DNA of 64,000 nucleotides, taken from assembly GCA_024220505.1 (NCBI GenBank), contig JAKZZE010000002.1:558001-622000 (forward strand). Direction: 5' to 3'. How positions within the stretch are numbered: position 1 is the stretch's first letter; each line of letters opens with the position of its first letter. A program made the translations under genes and the position numbers. Below are positions 19,903-33,281 of this stretch, piece by piece. A model generated the notes under the pieces. That model was given only the letters and a program-made list of their open reading frames with translations, was not told the origin of the DNA and did not search any database. Source of the stretch: Rhizopus arrhizus. Its lineage: Eukaryota > Mucoromycota > Mucoromycetes > Mucorales > Rhizopodaceae.

Positions 19903-21370
19903 CGGATCTAAAGAGGAAAGAGAAACAAACACGATGGCTACTTGATTTTTTTTTTCAAATACCGCCACACAAACTTACAAAATCAGACGTGGTTTAACAT
20001 TTCAGAGTGGTTTAACCAAAGATGCCTATTATACATCAAAGTATACTAATGAGGCGAAATAATAGACAAGCCAAGAATAATGATATTTGTGTATCCCATA
20101 CCTAGAAGAAGTACCCATTAAAAAAGTACACTTATCAGATAAAAAAATGGTATGGAAGGATTAACTCTTCAATTAAACGAAATTATGAGCCTGGCCCAGC
20201 CTTGCAGTCATACAATATTTTCTTTGCATTCGATGGTATGGCATTAAGCTTTGACCTTTCTACATGCTATATAATATACAATAAAAGCTGCAGTTGACAT
20301 GTAATGTAAGAATACTTCCTTCGCGATTGTTGATAGACCTGCTGAATTGATACTATAAAAAATTTCAATGAGTTATTTTGTGAATAGTATATATTATGAC
20401 TTTTCGAGTAGCATAGATAAAATTTTTGAACCTATTGTGATAAAGCGATAGCATAGATGTAGTATGTAGAGCATTTTCGTTGTATGCTTTCAAATATAGA
20501 GCACCAACCATCTAATAACCTATACAGTTTCTTCATGAATCTTTATTTAACATATACTTAAAGCTAAAGAAGGAACACTTTATACTACTAAATTAATCAA
20601 CAAAGTGAACATCAAAGAATCGGTGTGAGCAATCTTTTATTTTCTCATCTATTATGGTTGCGGTATAAAGTTATATACTAAACTGAAATGATTGTCATCC
20701 TGAGCCATCAGGTTTACATTCTATGTTTTTTTTTTTGTTTTACAACCCTATGGTTCGCTAATAAAGTAAAGAGAGTTTTCTAGAAAGCATTGTAGACCAA
20801 CTCATGAACATTTTTTTAATTAATTTATATAATTTAGTTGTTAAATTAAATACATATATAACATATTAATACAAAGTTAAATGTATGACACTTTACAGAG
20901 AAAAAGCACATATGAACACATTGCAAACTCCGAATTGACGATTTCATGCAATACCAAAAAGGAAGGATTTTGAGCATAATTGTCATAACAACCTTTACAA
21001 AAAAAAATTGATACTTCAGTAACCCGTTCCAATGAGTATCATTAAATATGAAAATCTCAGAATAACATTTAAAAAAATAAAACAAAGAGCAGCAACTAAA
21101 TCTTGCTATAATCCACAAGCCTTTTTGGTCATTTGCACTAACTACATTCCAGAATTACTTTCAAAATGACTTACTCATTAAATGTTGTAAATAAAAATTG
21201 GGATTAGGGCTTATATGCCGACAAGAAGTTCAATGATATAAAAGACTATCAAATCATTTCATGACTGCTGAAACAGTCACCTGCTTGCTTGAAAGGGTTT
21301 GACTTTTGAGAAACTTTTTTATTTTCTCTCTATTTCTTTTATTTTCTTTTTACCTTTGTGCTTTCATTAT
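19903..21370. other. Intergenic, no feature seen
   Basis: AT-rich, with scattered short ORFs on both strands that do not resemble known proteins or show splice support. No tRNA or clear repeat found. Confidence 0.5.
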
Positions 21371-22477
21371 ATGTCAGATATTGAACAAGAAAGAGAACTG
21401 TTATTACCGGAAACAGCAATAGCAAATGTATACACAACACAAAGCTTAGAAACAGGGCAAATAATAATACTTAGAAAACAAAAAGAAAAGAAAGTGTGGA
21501 TATGGACAAGTAGTTCTTATATATGGTCATTGGCAACTCTTTTCATACTATTTATCATTTTTAGTGGACTAGAATATGCATTGATCAAGTTAAATATACC
21601 TGCAGTTAACTCGTAAGTCTCAAATACAATAAATGGACTTTATAAAATGAAATTAATAATGCATAAAATAAAGTGAAGATAGAGATGGAATAAAGTTTCC
21701 AAGGAACTTAGAAGAATTACGCAGACTGAATGCTATACTATCAGTGTACATGGATGAACATTTTATCAATATTTATATTACATTTTCTATTACTTATATA
21801 TAGTAACGTAGTAAATATGTGCATACAGAATATAGTTTATTAATATTTAATATAGCCTTCAAAGTTTTTCTATACCTGGTTCCATGTGGTTATCTATATT
21901 AGGTGGTACTCTATTTAATTTTTGGCTTACATTGTTCACTGTATCTTTAGTAAGGACGGAGATGTATATTTCCCCTAATTACGTTTTAACCCAAAAAAAG
22001 TAGTGCTCAGCCATCGGATCTTCTATAGCCTATATAATTTCAGGGAGTCTCGGTTCAATAGCAATCATGAAATTGATTGGTGGTAGAATCGCCAAATGGA
22101 ATCAACAGGTAAAACTAATTAGCCCCGTCTCTCTCATATATTTTAATATGCATACGTATTAGCTCATACATCACAAGCAGCACATGCTCAATTATATGAT
22201 TGTTTTAAGAATATCGCCTTTACCACCTAATTGGTTAGTCAACCTAGGCTCACCTCATCTAAGTGTGCCTTTTGGGGCTTTTTTTTGGGGGACTTTTTTT
22301 GGTGTTGCTCCTCCCTCATTTATTCATGTGCAAGCTGGTGCTGCTTTAGATAGATTGTCATCTTCAGATAAATTGGAATTAGTTACGCCCATAAATATTT
22401 TTTGCTTAATTGTAGTTGCTATTGTTGCATTAATACCTGTATTTGTAAGAAGAAAGTTCAATGCCACTTACGCATAA
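21371..22477 (+). CDS. TMEM41/VTT-domain (SNARE-associated Golgi) membrane protein
   Basis: Four exons, 21371-21612, 21856-21949, 22004-22108 and 22163-22477, sum to 756 nt and 251 residues with consistent phases. The family (TMEM41B/VMP1/TVP38, formerly DedA-like) holds ER and Golgi membrane proteins; TMEM41B acts as a phospholipid scramblase in autophagy and lipid transport. The sequence shows an N-terminal hydrophobic helix (WSLATLFILFIIFSGLEYAL), then SFSIPGSMWLSILGGTLF, CSAIGSSIAYIISGSLGS, and the hallmark FLRI/PNW block as VLRISPLPPNWLVNLGSP, then GTFFGVAPPSFIHVQAG and a C-terminal helix before a basic end. These blocks align best with TMEM41A/B. The N-terminal tail of about 45 residues carries an acidic dileucine-like ERELLLPE motif, a possible sorting signal. 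Confidence 0.9.
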
Positions 22478-25400
22478 TAAAAAAAAGCAAAGGCGCTTTT
22501 TTTTTTTCTCGTTTTACAGTTGTCCTTAAAACAATTGGATGCTCCCGTAACTAAAATGTCTAGTTTGGTTTTCCATTCGTTTTTATTAACCATCTATTCT
22601 GTATTGATAACAATCATCTTTGCAATTTCTCATGTCTACTAGCTGCCTCTTTACAGCAAACAAAAAAGTCTCTTAGAGACGAAATCACAATTGTATCCGC
22701 GTTCATTTATCGAAAAGATACTGGCTTCCAAGGAGATATTACGGAAGAATTGATTAAAAATAGACTCGCAGGTAATGAACATTTACCTTGATCTGTATAT
22801 AAGTAACTACAAGCAATCTTGTTTAAAATTATCAAGGAACAGTCATTACTTTTATACTAAATTTTGCTACATTATTGAAGAAATAAAACTATTGACAGCA
22901 TTAGTATCTGATCATTATTCTCATTTCTCAGTTAACACCATCATACATTAAAATCATATCATAGTCAGAATAACCTAATGGACTTGTGATTGAAGCTATC
23001 TTGTTACCTGACCTAATTATTTGATTGACTGGAATAGGTTGTATTTTCTTTGTAAACAGTGCGATATTGGATCATGTTATATGCTTGATATGTAAGTCTT
23101 CTAACAATCCCAGCACGTAAAGGTAGCTTGTACTAAAAACATATTTTACATATTTTTCTTTTGATATGTTTGATTTAGTTTGCAATGAAAAGTGGTATTT
23201 TATTATCTTGTGTTGAAGCAAATAATGCATGGAGTTCATCATTACGATCATTGCTTCTTTTCTTTTGTGAACGGTATTAGATTAGTTATTTTCTATAAAA
23301 CACAATTTCTTTCTATCTTTGTAAATTCGATTTTAATCTATCTCATTAACACAAGCTGTATTTCACGTATCATGGAGAACTCAAGGGTTGTGTTACAATC
23401 AATCAGAATTTAGAGTACCTTCAGCGATGAACATCTCTTTGCTGTTGAAATAGATTTCTTAGCAGGCTATAATTTTTTTATAAGCCCATAAATATGAAAT
23501 AATCAAGAAAGCGATTAACAGAGTAAACTCGATAAATAAGACTATGATCTGTTGATCAATTTTGATGACTAGTCTTTATGAAAGCCATCACAAGTTGATA
23601 TTTAAAGTGCATGTAGAATAGGAAAAAACACAATATATGCTAGTCAAAATTAGAAGCATTATCTTAATTAAAGGTGAATATTGATGTCTATTATACTTGT
23701 TTCATAAGGATTACATGAACAACGGTTCTTTTATAAGTTATATTCAATAGAAAAGTTAACCAAACACGTCAAACATTCAAAGAGAACGTCTGCTGCTGCA
23801 TTTGATCTATGAAAAAATTTTCATTTATAAAGACAGTCACATAGGTTTTCATATAAAGTAACTAAAATTTTTCCAAGGGGGCTTCTTTTTCTTTACACAA
23901 ATGAGACTCTTTAACTAACTGTACTTTCTTAATAGTACTCCTTAGTCACTCAGTACTCAAAGAAAAACTTATTTTCATCTAGACAACAGATCATGAATGC
24001 AAGAAAGCTTTTGTTTTCTTTACATGAATGGCTCTGTTCACTGATGGAAATTCATTTTATATAAAATCATCATAAACGAAAAAACATTTTTATTCTTCAT
24101 TCTAGAGCAAACAATGTACTTTTAACAGAATATGTTTCAAAGCAAACATGAGATAAAATAAGTAATTTTTATATTACTACTCAAGACATTGGGTAACTTA
24201 GATAATCAAGTCAAGTGTAATATTTATAATAAAAATTACTTTTTTATTGCTGGCAAGTGTTCTTGATATCAGATATGTTTGAGAGTAATCCCACGATGTC
24301 TGGCATACTCGTTTTCAAATGTTGCAATTGTATATTTAGCTATCTGTTTCTTGCATCAGAATGAGATTGCCGCAAGGAATACAATTACTAATACAATTTT
24401 AATCTTATGGATAAAATTATAGATCTGTTAGTAATATCGGTCACTCTTTGTAGCTTGGTCTTCTTTGTATTGCGTTAGAATATCATATTCCCGGTGAACA
24501 AGTAGAAATCAGTTTTCTAATAAATTCAACCTCATGAAAATTAGCTTCATCTTGCAACATCTTATGATAGACTCTAGTATTTCTTTGGTGTAATGGATTT
24601 CGTCTGCATGAGTCTTTTCTTTTTCCAGACATGATAGCTCTATAATCAGCCGATTGGAACTTTATTACTTTTCCATTGCAGTCTGTGTAAAATTTAAAAA
24701 AACCTAGGCTGTCGATGGCTTTTAATAAAGGTGCCAAGAATAGGAGTTCTCCTTCTTTTGTCTTTACCTATATTTAAGATAGACTAAAAAGTCCGAAGAA
24801 TAGGCATTCGTCCGTGCATTTTTAATGAAGCCATAACATTTGTAGAGATAGTGCGTTTCTACTCATATTTTATCTAAAGTCATGATTAATTCCACCATTG
24901 GGCATCTCGAAATGGCATAACAGCCAAGATAGAAAACCTGCGTAATATCACGGTAAAGGACTAAAGTTTGATCATTGGAAGTAAGCTTACTTACTGATAT
25001 CACAGAGATCTTGTAAATATAAACAAGGAAAATAATGAAGCAGCATAATTATGTTAATATTTTTTTTTGATGATAACATTAATGAGCCAACAAGAAATCT
25101 ACGATAGTTATGGAAAAGAGGTGTTATCAAAATCTGAGTCATGCTAACACTCCTATCTATTCGACACAACTATTAAAAGTTGCATACGATATCTGAGAAG
25201 CAAGTGATACAACGTTAATTTTTTGCCAAGAGAGTTCGAATTGAAGTCAATGGCCACGCATCTGAAGAACAAAGGGATGACAGACGGCCGATATGATGGC
25301 CGGATTCTTATGGATGTTTTCTCTGATATGGAGATTTTACTGACTGAAGTTTCTTCTAGCAGTAACGATAACAACAAGGTCGATTTTGACCACTAAATGC

Positions 25401-26191
25401 AATGTTTGGCATGCTAGCCATGACGCGAACTTTGGTCTAGACGTACAAGACCAATTTTAATACATTTAGAAATTTGAAAATACATTCCCTTCATGGTCAT
25501 GGTAAGCAACAATATCACTGTTGTTGTCTTTGTATGTCAATTGATTAAGTTTACTAGACAATGTTATCCGAAATTGGAGCATATCCACACAAATACCTCG
25601 TATATTCATCAAGAATAATAAGCAGAGAGTGGTAGTGTCAGTAGATTTTAAAGAAAAAAATATACCTCCATGCTCCCTTTTCATACAATTTTACTTGGCT
25701 TTAGCGGTATGTGAACGAGAGAAAAGTTGAATCCGTTTATAAAAAGTTTCTTAGCGTTTATCAATTTAACTCAGTGTTTGTTATTTTATCGGTGAGGCTT
25801 TCTCAAATTCGCTGAAAAACACAATAATAAAAAAAAGATCAGTTCCGTATCCGAATGCTGTGAAACATCCGAGAACCCAATCCATTCCACTGTCAAGATT
25901 TTCGATGGAATACAGTCGAAGGAGGGTCTCTCCTGATTCGGGACTCGAAATTGTGCATTCATGATCTTCCTTGGTAAGAGGACAAGTAAGAGGTAAAGGG
26001 CCTTAAAAGAAGGGGTATTTTGTTGAGAAAAACTTTACAACTTGTATAGACAGAGAAAGGAGAGTTCTACGTCATCGGAAAGGGTTGAAATCAAATGATG
26101 TTTTGTCCTCCCCGTGAAAAAAAATAAAAAAATAAACTCATTTTATTGGAAAACAAGTTCTTTCGCGCTTTTCCTTTTTTTTTTTAAAAAA
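22478..26191. other. Long intergenic stretch, mostly unassigned
   Basis: No gene is supported. There are weak coding-like fragments at 22639-22790 (+) and 24468-24790 (-). The stretch 25820-26000 is less AT-rich and rich in short inverted repeats. Everything else is AT-rich with chance ORFs. Confidence 0.5.
24468..24790 (-). pseudogene. Possible decayed gene fragment, unknown
   Basis: A minus-strand open stretch reads through VKTKEGELLFLAPLLKAIDSL into a Lys/Arg-rich segment and stops after HEVEFIRKLISTCSPGI. Composition looks protein-like, but there is no recognisable domain, no clear start and no flanking exons that fit. It may be a relic. Confidence 0.25.
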
Positions 26192-29145
26192 ATGAGTGAA
26201 AATAATACTGAAGAGATTTCATCTGTTTCAACCACAGATTGGGATAAAGATACTCAAGTCCTCCCTCGCCTTCAAATTATTGACGAGAACCAAAAGTTTA
26301 CGTAAGAAAGCATCTCGATACACAAACATATCTTAATCTGTCTGCAGTGAAGAACTTCCAACTTACTTGGAAAAGTGGGATTTACAAGATGCTGGTTTCA
26401 AATATAACGTTGTAGCTGTTTTTGGATCACAAAGTACAGGCAAAAGTAAGTAAATTTTAAAAGTTGTAGTTGAACAAATCTTGTGAACAAGTTTATACTT
26501 TTCTTCTAGGTACGTTGCTTAACGGTTTGTTTGGTACTTCTTTTGATGTCATGAGCGAAACGCAAAGAAGTCAAACCACCAAGGGTATCTGGATGTCACG
26601 TGGAAGAGGCATGCATGTGCTTGTGATGGACGTTGAAGGTACAGATGGTCGTGAGCGTGGAGAGGATCAAGATTTTGAACGTAAATCTGCCTTGTTTTCT
26701 ATGGCTACAAGTGAAGTCATCATTTTGAATATTTGGGAGCATCAAGTTGGTCTTTATCAAGGTGCTAATATGGGCCTTTTGAAGACTGTGTTTGAAGTGA
26801 ATTTGCAATTATTTCAAAATCAGAGCAAGTAAGTGACATGGTTTATACATTGGTAGTAAAACTCATTTTGCCCTATTTGCTTCTAGTAAAGAAAAGACAT
26901 TGTTATTTATTGTTATCAGAGACCATGTTGGTTCAGCTCCCTTGGATAGTCTAGCAAAGACCTTTCAAGCAGACTTGGAAAAGATCTGGGATGGTCTATC
27001 AAAGGTTTGATATTAACTTGCGAAAATTATTTTGTGTGATTCTTATTTGTTTTGTATATAGCCTGAAGGGCTTGAAGATTGTAAGATTCATGATTATTTT
27101 GATTTCATGTATACTGGTTTACCACACAAGATTCTTTTACCCGAGAAATTTAATGAAGAAGTAGCCAATCTTCGTAAAAGGTAAGCCTGGAAAATAGTAT
27201 GCAATAAATATCATTTCTAAGTAGATTTCTAATGTTTGTAAAACAGATTCGATGATCCTACCAACCCTAATTTTGTATTTCGTCCTGAATATCATAAACG
27301 TATTCCTGCTGATGGATACCATATATATGCTTCCAGCATATGGGACAAGATCTTGACCAACAAGGACCTTGACTTACCCACTCAGCAGGAATTATTAGCA
27401 CAATATAGATGTGATGAGATATCAAATGTAACCAAAACTTTATTAAACCCAACGTACTTTTACTAATTTTTTTTTAGGCTGCAATCGAAGTCTTTTCTTC
27501 ACAATTGGCTCCTTTCAAGCAACCTATTTTAGAAAAGGGCCAAACAATTGATGAACTCGGTGAAAAGATGAAGCAATATCGTCAAGAAGCACTCAACTCA
27601 TTTGATAAAAACGCTTCAAGATATCATCAAGGAGTTTACCAAAAGAAGAGATTGGATTTGCTAGCAAAATTGAACACTCAACTGAGCGTTCTGTTTGTTG
27701 GTCAATTGAAAAATCTTCATAAGAAGGCAATTACTATGTTCAATGAGAATTTAAAAGCTGAATTAAAGAAGCCAAACTATGTCTTTGCTGGAGCAGTCGA
27801 AAACTGTCAAGGTAGCGCAAGAGATTACTTTTTAACTGGTGCAAAAGGTATAAAAGAAAAAAAAAGCTGCTTGTTTGATTCAAATATAACCCCTTTCTTT
27901 ATGTATAGCTATTATATTGCTTGACACTGACTGGTCATATACAAATGAATTGAGTATACTTGAAGAAGAATTTAATGAAGTATCCAATACTGCTCGTGCT
28001 GAAGAGCTTAAGAAGATGACTAAATCATTGACAGTAAAAGAAGAAATTTTGCTTGTAATCTCTCGACTATAACATTACTTTTTTTTTAGAAACAAGTGGA
28101 AAATGAATTGTCTGAACCTGTTGCCTTGACATTAAATCACGCAACTCCTGATGTATGGCATAAAATAATCGAGTTTTACAAGAAAGCAGCAGAGAATGGA
28201 CAAACTACACTAGAAAGAATTGCTAAAAGTAATATTATTGTAAACAACACGATTATTTTATTTACCTATCCTTTTAAGGCTTTAATTCTAGTGAAGAAGA
28301 GTTAGGAGATTCCATCAAAGATCATAAGTTACAAAGCTGGATTATTCTTCGCAAAAAGATTGACGAAGAACTAGCTGATACAATGCTGCTATTAAAACTT
28401 CGTTCAAAGTAATGGATACCTTAAGATGCTATTATTTATAACTATTAATACTTGAAATTTGTATAGCTTTGAAGAGAAGTTTAGATACGATGAACAAGGT
28501 CTCCCTCGTGTATGGAAACCTCAAGATGATATTGATGCCCATTTTAAACGCGCTAAAGATGATGTAAGAAATGTTTTGTTTGAAACTTTTCTGTTTACCA
28601 ACTGTATCTATTTGCTAGACCTTAAAACTTATAAAACTATTCTCTAAAATTGATTTGAAAGAAGAAGATTTAGAGATCGAGTCTACAGAGGTGAGTTGCG
28701 TTATAAGATTACATCAATACTTTTCCTTACATCTTGGCTCATATAGGACTTTGACTTTGATCAATCCCTCACAGTGCTTAGTGAGGCCAAGCAGATTGAT
28801 ATATCTAACAGATTCAAACGCGAATGTGACGCCTTTTATTTGGAAGCAAAACGTTCAATTGTATCCACAACTGCCAAAATCCCTAGTTGGGCTATTGCTG
28901 CTATGGTCTTCTTGGGCTGGAATGAATTCATGGCTATCATCAGAAATCCCATCTATTTAATACTTTTCGTGCTTCTCATAACCTTTGGCTACGTTATTTT
29001 TGCCTTGAATTTATGGGGTCCCCTTGAACGTATCATCACAACTGTTGCTGGGGAGGCAACAAGAATAGCCAAGGAGCGCATTGCAGATAGTGTTGAAAAG
29101 GCAAAAGAATTGAAACATTCTACTGAAAAAGACAAAAAAGAGTAG
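26192..29145 (+). CDS. SEY1: SEY1/RHD3-family ER-fusion GTPase
   Basis: About 780 residues over many short-intron exons; exon 1 is 26192-26301 and splices in frame ([12 protein letters not shown]). Sey1 is a dynamin-like GTPase, the fungal counterpart of atlastin, that drives homotypic fusion of ER tubules. The GTPase domain shows the P-loop [12 protein letters not shown] (completed across intron 2), the switch region [10 protein letters not shown], the [13 protein letters not shown] segment (DxxG) and [13 protein letters not shown] RDH following [12 protein letters not shown] helical bundle with charged repeats fills the middle. The C-terminus has two closely spaced membrane segments ([20 protein letters not shown] and the [20 protein letters not shown] hairpin), then an amphipathic, Lys-rich tail. 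The start ATG follows an A-rich leader. All hallmark residues are present. Confidence 0.93.
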
Positions 29146-29301
29146 AATTTATAAATAAAGTCCAATCATTTCAACTGTAAAAAGATCAAAAGCTTCTTTA
29201 TGCATTCAATCTAGTTGAATGTTTTTCCGCCATAAATCATTAATTTTTCTATTACCGCCAGATCTTCTCTTTTCTCTCTTTCTGTTCTTTTTTTTCAGGA
29301 C

Positions 29302-32209
29302 ATGTCGTTAAGTAGACCAAAATTTTTCACAACCAGCAAAAGAGGTAAGTTGCAAAGAAGCATATTTTATACAAGAGTTGAAAGAAAAAAATTTGCGTGT
29401 TTTACTATTGAAAAAAGAGAGCACGGGAAAAGAATTTGAATAGAACTCGAGCTCATATTTTTTCCTGTTGATTAGGTGAAAACTACGAACTCAAATCTGA
29501 GCTCAATAGCGAATATCGTCATCACCGTAAGGATGCTGTCAAAAAAGTTATTGCCAACATGACGGTTGGTAAAGATGTGAGTGGACTATTTCCAGATGTT
29601 TTAAAGAATATGCAGACAGAAGATCTCGAGTTGAAGAAATTGGTCTACCTTTATTTAATGAATTATGCTAAAACCCAACCAGAACTTGTCATTTTGGCCG
29701 TCAATACATTTGTCAAGGTAAATGCACTTTAGTAACTTTAGAATGCTTGTATCTTATACAACGCAACAGGATTCAGATGACCCAAACCCTTTGATTAGAG
29801 CACTAGCTATTCGTACGATGGGCTGTTTAAGAGTTGATAAAATCATTGATTATTTGACTGAACCTCTTCGAAAGTGCCTCAAGGTACATATTATTTCGCA
29901 TTTTTTTTTTCATTACTCATTTATTTTGCTTTCAAAAAAAAAGGACGAAAACCCCTATGTTAGAAAGACAGCTGCTGTTTGTGTGGCCAAATTATATGAT
30001 CTCAATCCAGAACTAGCTGTAGAACAAGATTTTGTTAATGCAGTCAAGGATATGATAGCTGATGTAAATCCGATGGTTGTCGCAAATGCTGTTATTGCAC
30101 TATCAGATATCAATGATGCTTCGTCTGGCAAAAATGTGTTTGAAATCAATTCTAACATTGCACACAAATTATTACATGCTCTCAATGAGTGTACAGAGTA
30201 AGCAATAGTTATTGTCTTTTGATAAAAGAATAATTAACGAGATTTCTATAGATGGGGTCAGATTGCTATATTGACAGCCATAGCAGAATATAAAGTATCT
30301 GATGGCAAAGAAGCTGAAAGCATCTGTGATAGAGTTGTACCAAGATTACAGCATGCGAATGGAGCTGTAGTGTTGGCCGCTGTTAAGGTATATAAAAAGC
30401 AAGGAAAACTTTTGAGTTCCTTATTCTTGGGATATTAGGTCTTGATGATCAATATGAAATACATTAAAGAAGAGGCATTCAATAAATCTGTTTGTAGAAA
30501 AATGGCGCCTCCTTTAGGTATATATAAAAAGCCTTTAGTCATCAGTGACAAAAAGTACTAATATTGTTTATAGTCACACTGCTTTCTAGTCCTCCTGAAG
30601 TTCAGTACATTGCCTTGCGTAACATCAGTCTCATCCTGCAAAAACGGCCTGAGGTGTTGAGCAACGAAATTAGAGTCTTCTTTTGTAAATATAATGATCC
30701 ACCTTATGTGAAACTGGAGAAGCTTGAAATCATGATCAAATTGTGCAATGAGAGAAATGTAGATCAATTGTTGAGTGAATTAAAAGAGTAAGTGAAAAGA
30801 GGGTCCATGCAAAATACTAATTTAATTCTTTTAATCAGGTACGCAAATGAAGTGGACGTTGACTTTGTTCGAAAATCTGTACATGCTATTGGCCGATGTG
30901 CGATTAAAATAGATGAAGCTGCTGAGCGTTGTATCAATGTCTTGTTAGATTTGATTAATACAGGAGTCAGTTATGTTGTTCAGGAAGCCATCGTTGTAAT
31001 CAAGGTAAGCATAGCAAATAATAATAAAAAAAGGACGTATTGATGAAACAATCTTAGGATATCTTTCGTAAATATCCTCAAAAATACGAAGGAATCATTC
31101 CTACATTATGTGAAAACCTTGACGCTTTGGACGAACCAGAAGCAAAGGGTTCTCTTATTTGGATCATTGGTGAATATGCTGAAAGGATTGATAATGCTGA
31201 TGATTTGATCAATGTCTTTTTGGACAATTTCAAGGAAGAGAATGCACAGGTAAAAAAATCATCATGAAACTTTATCTACTTTTATTTTTAAAGCATGCTT
31301 TTTGAAGGTACAACTTCAATTACTTACAGCTACTGTAAAATTATTTTTGAAAAAACCAAGTGAAAATCAAGACCTTGTACAGCGCATTTTACAGACTGCA
31401 ACAACTGAATGCGACAATGCTGACATCCGAGACAGAGCATACGTCTATTGGCGCTTGTTATCAACTGATCCTCAGGCAGCTAAAGTAGGTAATAAGTAGA
31501 ACCGCCATAACATAGTTAACTTATTTGTACAACAGGCTGTTGTTCTAAGCGAAAAACCTCCCATCGCTGGAGAAAACGATGGTCTTTCCCCAGCATTACT
31601 CGAATCCTTGCTTTACGACATTGGTACGTTAGCCTCAGTCTACCACAAGCCTGCCGAAACATTTATTGCTGGAAAGAAATTTGGTGCAGATAGTGTGAAT
31701 AAGGCAATATCAGAGTATGTATATTATCTTTATTATGTATGAAACTCTATTTATATTATTTTTCTTGTAGACATGCTGAGGATGAAGATATAAACGCCCC
31801 TCCTCCACAAATACAAGCAGCTATTAAGAACAACGACATTGGAAACTTACTTGATTTGGATTGGGACCAACCTGCTGAAGTACCAACCTCACCCATTTTG
31901 ACTGAGCAAAATCAACATGGGTCGTTCAACGACTTACTCTCTATTGGCGGAGCTGGTTCAGTAGCATCGCAAGCAAACAATACAGCTTCTACATCCAATA
32001 ATGTAAATGATATCATGAGTTTATTTAATTCTCCTACATCTCCAACTATCACGCAAACAACGAATGCCAACTCTATGAGTGCCTTTACAAATGATTTACT
32101 TGGAGGTGATCTCCTTTCTGCAACTACAGCCACAAAAACAACGACCGCTACATCTTCTAGCACAAATCAACAGACACCAGCTAAGGATCCTTTTGCTGAC
32201 CTTTTTTAA
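29302..32209 (+). CDS. Beta-adaptin, AP-1/AP-2 complex large subunit
   Basis: About 750 residues over roughly eleven exons. The large subunit of a clathrin adaptor complex at the trans-Golgi/endosome (AP-1) or plasma membrane (AP-2). The N-terminal trunk is textbook beta-adaptin: [17 protein letters not shown] start, [78 protein letters not shown], and AYVYWRLLS near the trunk end. The hinge carries a clathrin box, LLDLD (about 31850). The protein ends with DPFADLF, and no appendage (ear) domain follows, as in yeast Apl2. The start ATG is two bases after a TTTCAGG string, so a 5'-UTR intron is possible. It lies 156 bp after SEY1 on the same strand and converges with the homeobox gene 64 bp away. 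Confidence 0.92.
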
Positions 32210-32273
32210 AAGGTGCTCAATTATATTTGTTTGAATAATAAATATTGTATTTTTTTAAAGAGGGATATTTTTA

Positions 32274-33281
32274 TTAATCTTTTGGAGGTTCGTCTAATGA
32301 CCCTATTAATAATAGCTCTTCATAGCTCATATTATCTGTGCTGTTGATAGCACCATGCATGTTATTTCTTGTACTGGAAGATGCTATGAGATTATTATGA
32401 TTGTTACTGACGTTTAACAACGATTCTCTATATCGTCTCTCTTCGTTGTAATACTCTATCAATAAATCTGTGGGCTTTATGCATATCTGGGGATTTGATG
32501 CAATGCCATTATTAACATTTGCACTACTTCTATAAAAGGGGATAGAAGATGAAATTGATGACTTGTTACTGGTATTAGTTGGATAAAGTGATGGTTGATC
32601 CACTTTATATGTGTCTTCAAACGAAGGAAAAGGATGAAAGGATGAAGGATGAAAGGATAAAGGATGCTGTTGCTGTATAAAAACATTATTACTGAAAATC
32701 ACAGAAGGCGACTGAGGAAGTATAAAAATCGAATGATTAGAAGGAACTGATGAATGACCAAGCTGGGGAGAGGCATAGCTGGATGTCAATAAAGGGGGAG
32801 GCCCTGTTGTAGGTGAAAAATTTGAAGAGTTATCATCCAAGGCTGAACTGTTTGTTTGAGCATCTACCTCAAGTACTGTGGGGTCATTGAGTGGCATATC
32901 AGTCTCTTTGATGTTTGTATTTTGACCTGTCTCATCAAGCGCATGATGTTCGGTATCGGAGGTAACTGAAACGCAAGAGACTATCAAACCTTTGTTTTCT
33001 TGGCTCTTCAGTTTCTCTTTTCTTTTATTTTTTGCTCTCCTGTTTTGAAACCAAGTGGTCACAATCTTTCGTGGTGTACCAATACCATTGGCAATATGCT
33101 GAATTTTCTCCTGTGTCGGGTTTGGATTCCTGTCGTATTCCTTTTCCAAAATATGAGTTTCTTCTGGTGAAAATCTCCTTCGGTGTTTGATAGGAGGTAC
33201 TAACATATCTTCTTCTTCTGCAAGGGATTGTGTATCTTTATGCTCTTTTATCTCTTTTTTTTTATTTTTTGACGCGCTCAT
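32274..33281 (-). CDS. Homeobox transcription factor
   Basis: Intronless ORF of 335 residues, starting at the ATG at 33279-33281. A typical 60-residue homeodomain lies at about residues 33-90: RRRFSPEETHILEKEYDRNP, then PRKIVTTWFQNRRAKNKRK, with helix 3 WFQNRRAK at 77-84 intact. The spacing fits a non-TALE homeodomain. The rest is Ser/Thr/Asn/Pro-rich and probably disordered, with His/Pro-rich patches in the middle. The function is nuclear DNA binding; the target genes are unknown. A preceding minus-strand ORF at 33262-33456 overlaps the start region in another frame and may be a chance or upstream ORF in the leader. No other conserved domain seen. Confidence 0.9.
   Translation of the reverse strand: MSASKNKKKEIKEHKDTQSLAEEEDMLVPPIKHRRRFSPEETHILEKEYDRNPNPTQEKIQHIANGIGTPRKIVTTWFQNRRAKNKRKEKLKSQENKGLIVSCVSVTSDTEHHALDETGQNTNIKETDMPLNDPTVLEVDAQTNSSALDDNSSNFSPTTGPPPLLTSSYASPQLGHSSVPSNHSIFILPQSPSVIFSNNVFIQQQHPLSFHPSSFHPFPSFEDTYKVDQPSLYPTNTSNKSSISSSIPFYRSSANVNNGIASNPQICIKPTDLLIEYYNEERRYRESLLNVSNNHNNLIASSSTRNNMHGAINSTDNMSYEELLLIGSLDEPPKD

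Noticed and set aside
22639..22790. Coding-like stretch after the TMEM41 gene, ending at a GTAATG
   Set aside because: The membrane protein ends cleanly at 22477 with all family blocks; this fragment has no recognisable domain, start or partner exon.
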